This document shows, piece after piece, positions 34,697-37,444 of a stretch of 37,444 bases of DNA. Numbering within the stretch: position 1 is the stretch's first letter; each line of letters opens with the position of its first letter. This DNA is from Phycisphaerales bacterium (lineage in GTDB: Bacteria; Planctomycetota; Phycisphaerae; Phycisphaerales; UBA1924), in assembly GCA_022843565.1 (NCBI GenBank), contig JALHNK010000015.1, positions 1,407-38,850 on the forward strand. Reading direction: 5' to 3'. Both the position numbers and the translations under genes were made by a program. The notes under the pieces were generated by a model that ran no database searches, was not told where the DNA came from, and saw only the letters and a list, made by a program, of their open reading frames with translations.

Positions 34697-35470
34697 TCAG
34701 GCGAACGCAGACCGCCGCCGTCGCGACGCCGCCAGCAGAACCAGCCCCCCCATCGCCGCCGCGCCCGGCCCGGGGATCACGTACGTCACAGTCAGCGTGG
34801 GCCAGAACTCAGCCCCGCCCGCCGCCTCGCTCGATGCCCAGCGCTCAGCAGTTTGACGCGTGCCCTCGTCGCCACGCAGCGTCCAGCCGAAGTTCTGCCC
34901 CGGGTTGTTGACCCAGAACTGCAAGTCGTTCGCGACGCCGGCGCCAGACCAGGTGTGAAACGGGCCGTTGGAGCTGAGCATCGTGGTGCCGCTCGGCGCG
35001 TTTACAAAGTCGCCCCCGGGCGTCGTCCAGAACTGGTTGCTGAAGAACCGGTGGATCCACGTCGCGTCGCCCGGCGTCGATGCCGACCCGCGGCCCATGC
35101 CGCCAGCGCTCGTCCCCTCGCCCCAACTCGCCAGCGTCCGATGCAGCGTGACCTCAACACCGCCCTGGCCCTGCATCAGGTAAAGCTGGAGCGACGCGCT
35201 CGTCACCACCGAGCCCACCGGGATCGACGACAGATTGAACTGCACAAGCCCGCGCCGCACCCCGCCCGTCGCGACATCGATCCGCCCGGTGTAGAACGAA
35301 TCCTGCGCCCCAGCGCTGCGGTTGCCGGTGGTGGATTGAAACAACGTGTTGTCCTGAGACGGGTAGAACGTCGCCACCGTCTGCGCACCGGCCACGCCGC
35401 CAAGCGACAGGCACCCGACCACGCCAACCACTGAGGCCACCCAACGAGTGCGAACGAAATTGCACGCCAT
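34697..35470 (-). CDS. Exported DNRLRE-type protein with variant PEP-CTERM-like tag
   Basis: The 257-residue precursor starts at 35470 behind GGGAGGT and has a signal peptide ending near GGVAGAQ. The mature part has FYPSQDNTLFQS, RRGLVQFNLSSIPVGSVVTSASLQLYL and HRTLASWGEGTS, the pattern of the DNRLRE domain, a beta-sandwich found in secreted proteins. The C-terminus is VIPGPGAAAMGGLVLL followed by a basic end (RRRRSAFA), a tag of the same class as in the two proteins at 24.7-26.3 kb although less alike. The protein is probably displayed on or released from the cell surface. The upstream in-frame start at 35587 is not used, judging by the ribosome site and signal peptide. Confidence 0.82.
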   Translation of the reverse strand: MACNFVRTRWVASVVGVVGCLSLGGVAGAQTVATFYPSQDNTLFQSTTGNRSAGAQDSFYTGRIDVATGGVRRGLVQFNLSSIPVGSVVTSASLQLYLMQGQGGVEVTLHRTLASWGEGTSAGGMGRGSASTPGDATWIHRFFSNQFWTTPGGDFVNAPSGTTMLSSNGPFHTWSGAGVANDLQFWVNNPGQNFGWTLRGDEGTRQTAERWASSEAAGGAEFWPTLTVTYVIPGPGAAAMGGLVLLAASRRRRSAFA

Positions 35471-35811
35471 ACGACCTCCCGGGTTGAGCCCGCCACGCCG
35501 GGACATCCCCGACGCCGGACAACTTCTGAAACATACCCCACACCATCCGCCCGAGCGAAAAAACCGCCGAATTTGGGGTGAAGTCATGAGTTCCTTACGC
35601 GTCGCGGGCCCCGCCCGCCCCCCGAACCCCCCCCCGAGCCCGCCTGAAGCCTCCGATTTCCCCGAAACCCCGCCGCCACCGCTCGCATCTAGTCCGATCG
35701 TTCTGGCGATATCGTTGTGATCACGTCCAGGAACGCGCTGTGATCGGACGTCCGATCGTGAGGCTTTTCAGCCTCGATTTCGTCCCCTCGAGATACCCCG
35801 GAGTTTTCACC
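35471..35811. other. 341-bp divergent intergenic region
   Basis: This gap holds the promoters of the DNRLRE-type gene (minus) and the YceI-family gene (plus). It contains a C-rich low-complexity stretch at about 35605-35645 and a copy of GTCCGATCG at 35692-35700 that recurs at 35750-35758. A 16-bp palindrome (own entry) lies nearer the YceI gene. No credible gene is seen. Confidence 0.5.
35742..35757. promoter_or_regulatory. 16-bp perfect palindrome upstream of the YceI-family gene
   Basis: GATCGGACGTCCGATC is a perfect 8+8 palindrome 54 bp before the ATG of the YceI-family gene. Its right half GTCCGATCG is repeated 58 bp upstream (35692-35700). Paired sites at this spacing suit a dimeric regulator. 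The protein that would bind is unknown. Confidence 0.4.
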
Positions 35812-36450
35812 ATGATGAAGAACTGCTCGATGTGTGTCGCCGCCACCGTCCTCATGATCGCCGCCGGCAGCGCGATTCTCCTCGGTGGCATGGCCGCCGC
35901 CAAACCGGCCCCCGCCGCCCCCGCAGCCCCCGCCGCCACGGGCACCGCCACCGCCCCCACCAAGGGCTTCAAGGTTGACCCCGTCCACGCCTCGGTCGTC
36001 TGGGGCATCCGCCACAAGAACGCCGCGAACTTCTACGGCATCTTCCGCGAGATCTCCGGCTCGTTCAACCTCGACAGCGCGAACCCCGCCGAGAGCTTCA
36101 TCGACGTCAGCATCAAGGCCGACTCGATCGACTCGAACAACGCCGGGCGCGACCGCCACCTCAAGGGCCAGGACTTCTTCTCCACCAAGGAGTTCCCCAC
36201 CCTCACCTTCAAGAGCACCAGCGTCAAGAAGCTCACCGACACGACCTTCGACGTCACCGGTGACCTCACCGTCCGCGGCATCACCAAGTCGATCACCGTC
36301 AAGGCCGAGAACACCGCCGCCGCCGGCCAGCCGCTCGGTGGCCTCGAGACCCGCTTCACCATCAGCCGCAAGGACTTCGGCATCACCTACGGCCCCGGAG
36401 CGCTCGGCGACACCGTCAGCCTCATCGTCTCGCTCGAAGGCATCAAGTAA
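35812..36450 (+). CDS. YceI-family periplasmic lipocalin-like protein
   Basis: The 212-residue precursor starts at 35812 with GGAG 8 bases upstream. An N-terminal hydrophobic segment (VAATVLMIAAGSAILLGGMAA) acts as signal or anchor, followed by an Ala/Pro-rich linker to about residue 50. The YceI domain follows: FKVDPVHASVVWGIRHKN, GIFREISGSFNLD, FIDVSIKADSIDSNN, RDRHLKGQDFFSTKEFPTLTFKST and FDVTGDLTVRGITKSI, ending in ISRKDFGITYG. YceI proteins bind isoprenoid-type lipids in a beta-barrel, and some are induced by stress. It faces a divergent tag-bearing protein gene and ends before a repeat element and a terminator. Confidence 0.93.
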   Translation: MMKNCSMCVAATVLMIAAGSAILLGGMAAAKPAPAAPAAPAATGTATAPTKGFKVDPVHASVVWGIRHKNAANFYGIFREISGSFNLDSANPAESFIDVSIKADSIDSNNAGRDRHLKGQDFFSTKEFPTLTFKSTSVKKLTDTTFDVTGDLTVRGITKSITVKAENTAAAGQPLGGLETRFTISRKDFGITYGPGALGDTVSLIVSLEGIK

Positions 36451-36467
36451 GTCGCGATCTGTGACCC

Positions 36468-36566
36468 GTGGGGCAGGCGTCCCGCCTGCCTCCGCAGGCC
36501 CCCTCAGCGCCACGGACTCCTGACTCAACTCCAGTCCAAGAAAGGCAGGCGAGACGCCTGCCCCAC
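36468..36566. repeat. 99-bp inverted-repeat element
   Basis: The 24-bp ends at 36468-36491 and 36543-36566 are inverted copies with one mismatch (23 of 24); the left end starts GTGGGGCAGGCGTC and the right end closes GACGCCTGCCCCAC. Each end is itself partly palindromic (GGCAGGCG/CGCCTGCC). The 51 bp between them have no coding potential. GGGGCAGGCG(T/A)C palindromes of this kind are widespread dispersed repeats in planctomycetes. Confidence 0.75.
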
Positions 36567-36591
36567 ACGACGGAGCTTCAGCAAAAACAAA

Positions 36592-36619
36592 GGGGCCCGA
36601 CTCACCCGAGTCGGGCCCC
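36592..36619. terminator. Bidirectional Rho-independent terminator
   Basis: GGGGCCCGACTC (36592-36603) and GAGTCGGGCCCC (36608-36619) form a perfect 12-bp stem with an ACCC loop. GTTTCATTT follows on the plus strand and TTTGTTTTTG on the minus strand. It lies between the convergent YceI-family gene and the DUF4190-like gene and should stop both. Confidence 0.9.
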
Positions 36620-36652
36620 GTTTCATTTCGCACGGATCACACCGGCAGGCTC

Positions 36653-37444
36653 TCAGCCCTCACTGGACGGCCGCCCGGGCGTGAGCTTGGGGGCCGGCTT
36701 CGGCGCGCCCGGTGTCGTCGGCGCGTTGCCGGCAGGAATGGCGGAGAGGCGGAGCAGCGTGCCGTCGGGAAGGAGGATGGTCAGGTCGTCGACGGTGCCG
36801 TCCAAGAAGCTCGGCCCGGGCGCGTTTGCGGCACCGCCAGATTGGTCGAGACCAATAAAGAACATGCCTGTGCCGTTGTCGAAGTCAAAGACCGCCAGCC
36901 CATCGCCGGGTTGCTGGGGTGGCTGCCCGCCCTGCACCTTCTGGCTCACGCGCGCGAGGTCTTGGAATCCCCGCCAATAGACACTGGCGAACTCCAGCGG
37001 GCTCTGGGGTGCCGGCTTGATGTTGCCGAGCTGCGCCGTCAGTTCCGCACCAAAGGCGCGAATCTGTTCATCGGTATAGCTTGTGTTCGGCGACAGCTTC
37101 ACGCGAACTTGCGCAACGTCGCCGGTCTGCACCGCCTTGGCCAGCGGATAGGTGGCGTTGACCCATGCATTGGTCGCCCCCGCTGCGCCGATGTAGATCG
37201 CAACCCAGATCACCGACGTAATGATCCCCAGCAGAATCCCGCCGATCGCCAGCCCGCGCCCGCTCACGCGCCCGCGGCTGCTTGAAATCCCGATCAGCGC
37301 GCCGACGCCCAGCAAGATGCCCAGCGTCCCGGTCACCACCGGGATACAGCAGATCAGCGAGCTCACCAGAGAGCAGATCGCCAGGATGCTCGTCCGCTGC
37401 GGCCCGGCATACGGCGCATCGCCCTGAGGTCCGAACGGGTTGCT
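36653..37444 (-). CDS. DUF4190-like membrane protein (5' end beyond the window)
   Basis: The open frame runs without a stop to the right edge, so the N-terminus is missing; 263 residues are present. The visible part starts SNPFGPQGDAPYAGPQRTSI, then has two hydrophobic segments of the DUF4190 type (LAICSLVSSLICCIPVVTGT with LGILLGVGALIGI, and RGLAIGGILLGIITSVIWVAI). A soluble domain of about 170 residues follows, with QVRVKLSPNTSYTDEQIRAFGAEL. The tail is Pro-rich. A GTG at 37366 could be read as a start, but it would cut the first membrane segment in half, so the longer frame is preferred. The C-terminal domain is of no family I recognise; DUF4190 proteins have no established function. Confidence 0.72.
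   Translation of the reverse strand, partial: SNPFGPQGDAPYAGPQRTSILAICSLVSSLICCIPVVTGTLGILLGVGALIGISSSRGRVSGRGLAIGGILLGIITSVIWVAIYIGAAGATNAWVNATYPLAKAVQTGDVAQVRVKLSPNTSYTDEQIRAFGAELTAQLGNIKPAPQSPLEFASVYWRGFQDLARVSQKVQGGQPPQQPGDGLAVFDFDNGTGMFFIGLDQSGGAANAPGPSFLDGTVDDLTILLPDGTLLRLSAIPAGNAPTTPGAPKPAPKLTPGRPSSEG

Noticed and set aside
36653-37366. A complete gene starting at the GTG at 37366
   Set aside because: The frame continues upstream to the window edge with LAICSLV, completing the first DUF4190-type membrane segment, so the gene is truncated by the window and does not start there.

Overview
The window is high-GC bacterial DNA that fits a planctomycete of the Phycisphaerae type. The pointers are several exported proteins whose C-termini are a variant PEP-CTERM-like tag (PAPGAGALAGLGLL followed by an Arg/Lys cluster), a dockerin-like calcium-binding tail on a secreted esterase, a flagellin, a DciA-type (DUF721) protein, and REP-like hairpin repeats. 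This assignment is inference; there is no rRNA in the window. Gene density is high, and 29 protein genes are called, one of them cut by the right edge.

Layout. 1-5.2 kb (minus): a translationally coupled sugar-nucleotide epimerase and tandem GT2 glycosyltransferase, then a P1B-4 metal-exporting ATPase. 5.4-8.6 kb (plus): a DciA-like protein, gatC-gatA, and a TVP38/DedA-type membrane protein. 8.8-19.2 kb: a surface polysaccharide locus with a fused double GT4 glycosyltransferase, a Wzy-like polymerase, a membrane-anchored EEP-fold protein, a Wzx-like flippase, an aldo/keto reductase, a class I methyltransferase and a GDP-fucose-synthase-like enzyme. 19.3-24.6 kb (plus): flagellin, a bisphosphate nucleotidase of the CysQ family, a secreted esterase with starch-binding-like and dockerin-like modules, and a WbuB-type GT4. 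24.7-26.3 kb (minus): two exported tag-bearing proteins, one with a candidate internal thioester. 26.9-30.9 kb: dnaE. 31.3-35.5 kb (minus): a lipoprotein, a kbl-type alpha-oxoamine synthase, an FkbM methyltransferase and a third tag-bearing (DNRLRE-type) protein. 35.8-37.4 kb: a YceI-family protein and a partial DUF4190-like membrane protein.

How they work together. The glycosyltransferases, epimerases, methyltransferases, polymerase and flippase make a coherent Wzx/Wzy-type exopolysaccharide or O-antigen set. Tag-bearing exported proteins of the PEP-CTERM kind are known to co-occur with exopolysaccharide loci in other bacteria. No exosortase is visible here.

The most unusual signal is a family of short periodic arrays (units of 7 or 8 bp, once 6 bp) between 23.1 and 32.6 kb. 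They sit directly against the stop codons of four genes (esterase, dnaE, lipoprotein, kbl) and also lie in frame inside dnaE and kbl, where they encode short extra loops. Between dnaE and the lipoprotein, two such arrays in inverted orientation enclose a 159-bp element that has 9-bp terminal inverted repeats and three internal hairpins, plus a 12-copy 8-bp tandem repeat.
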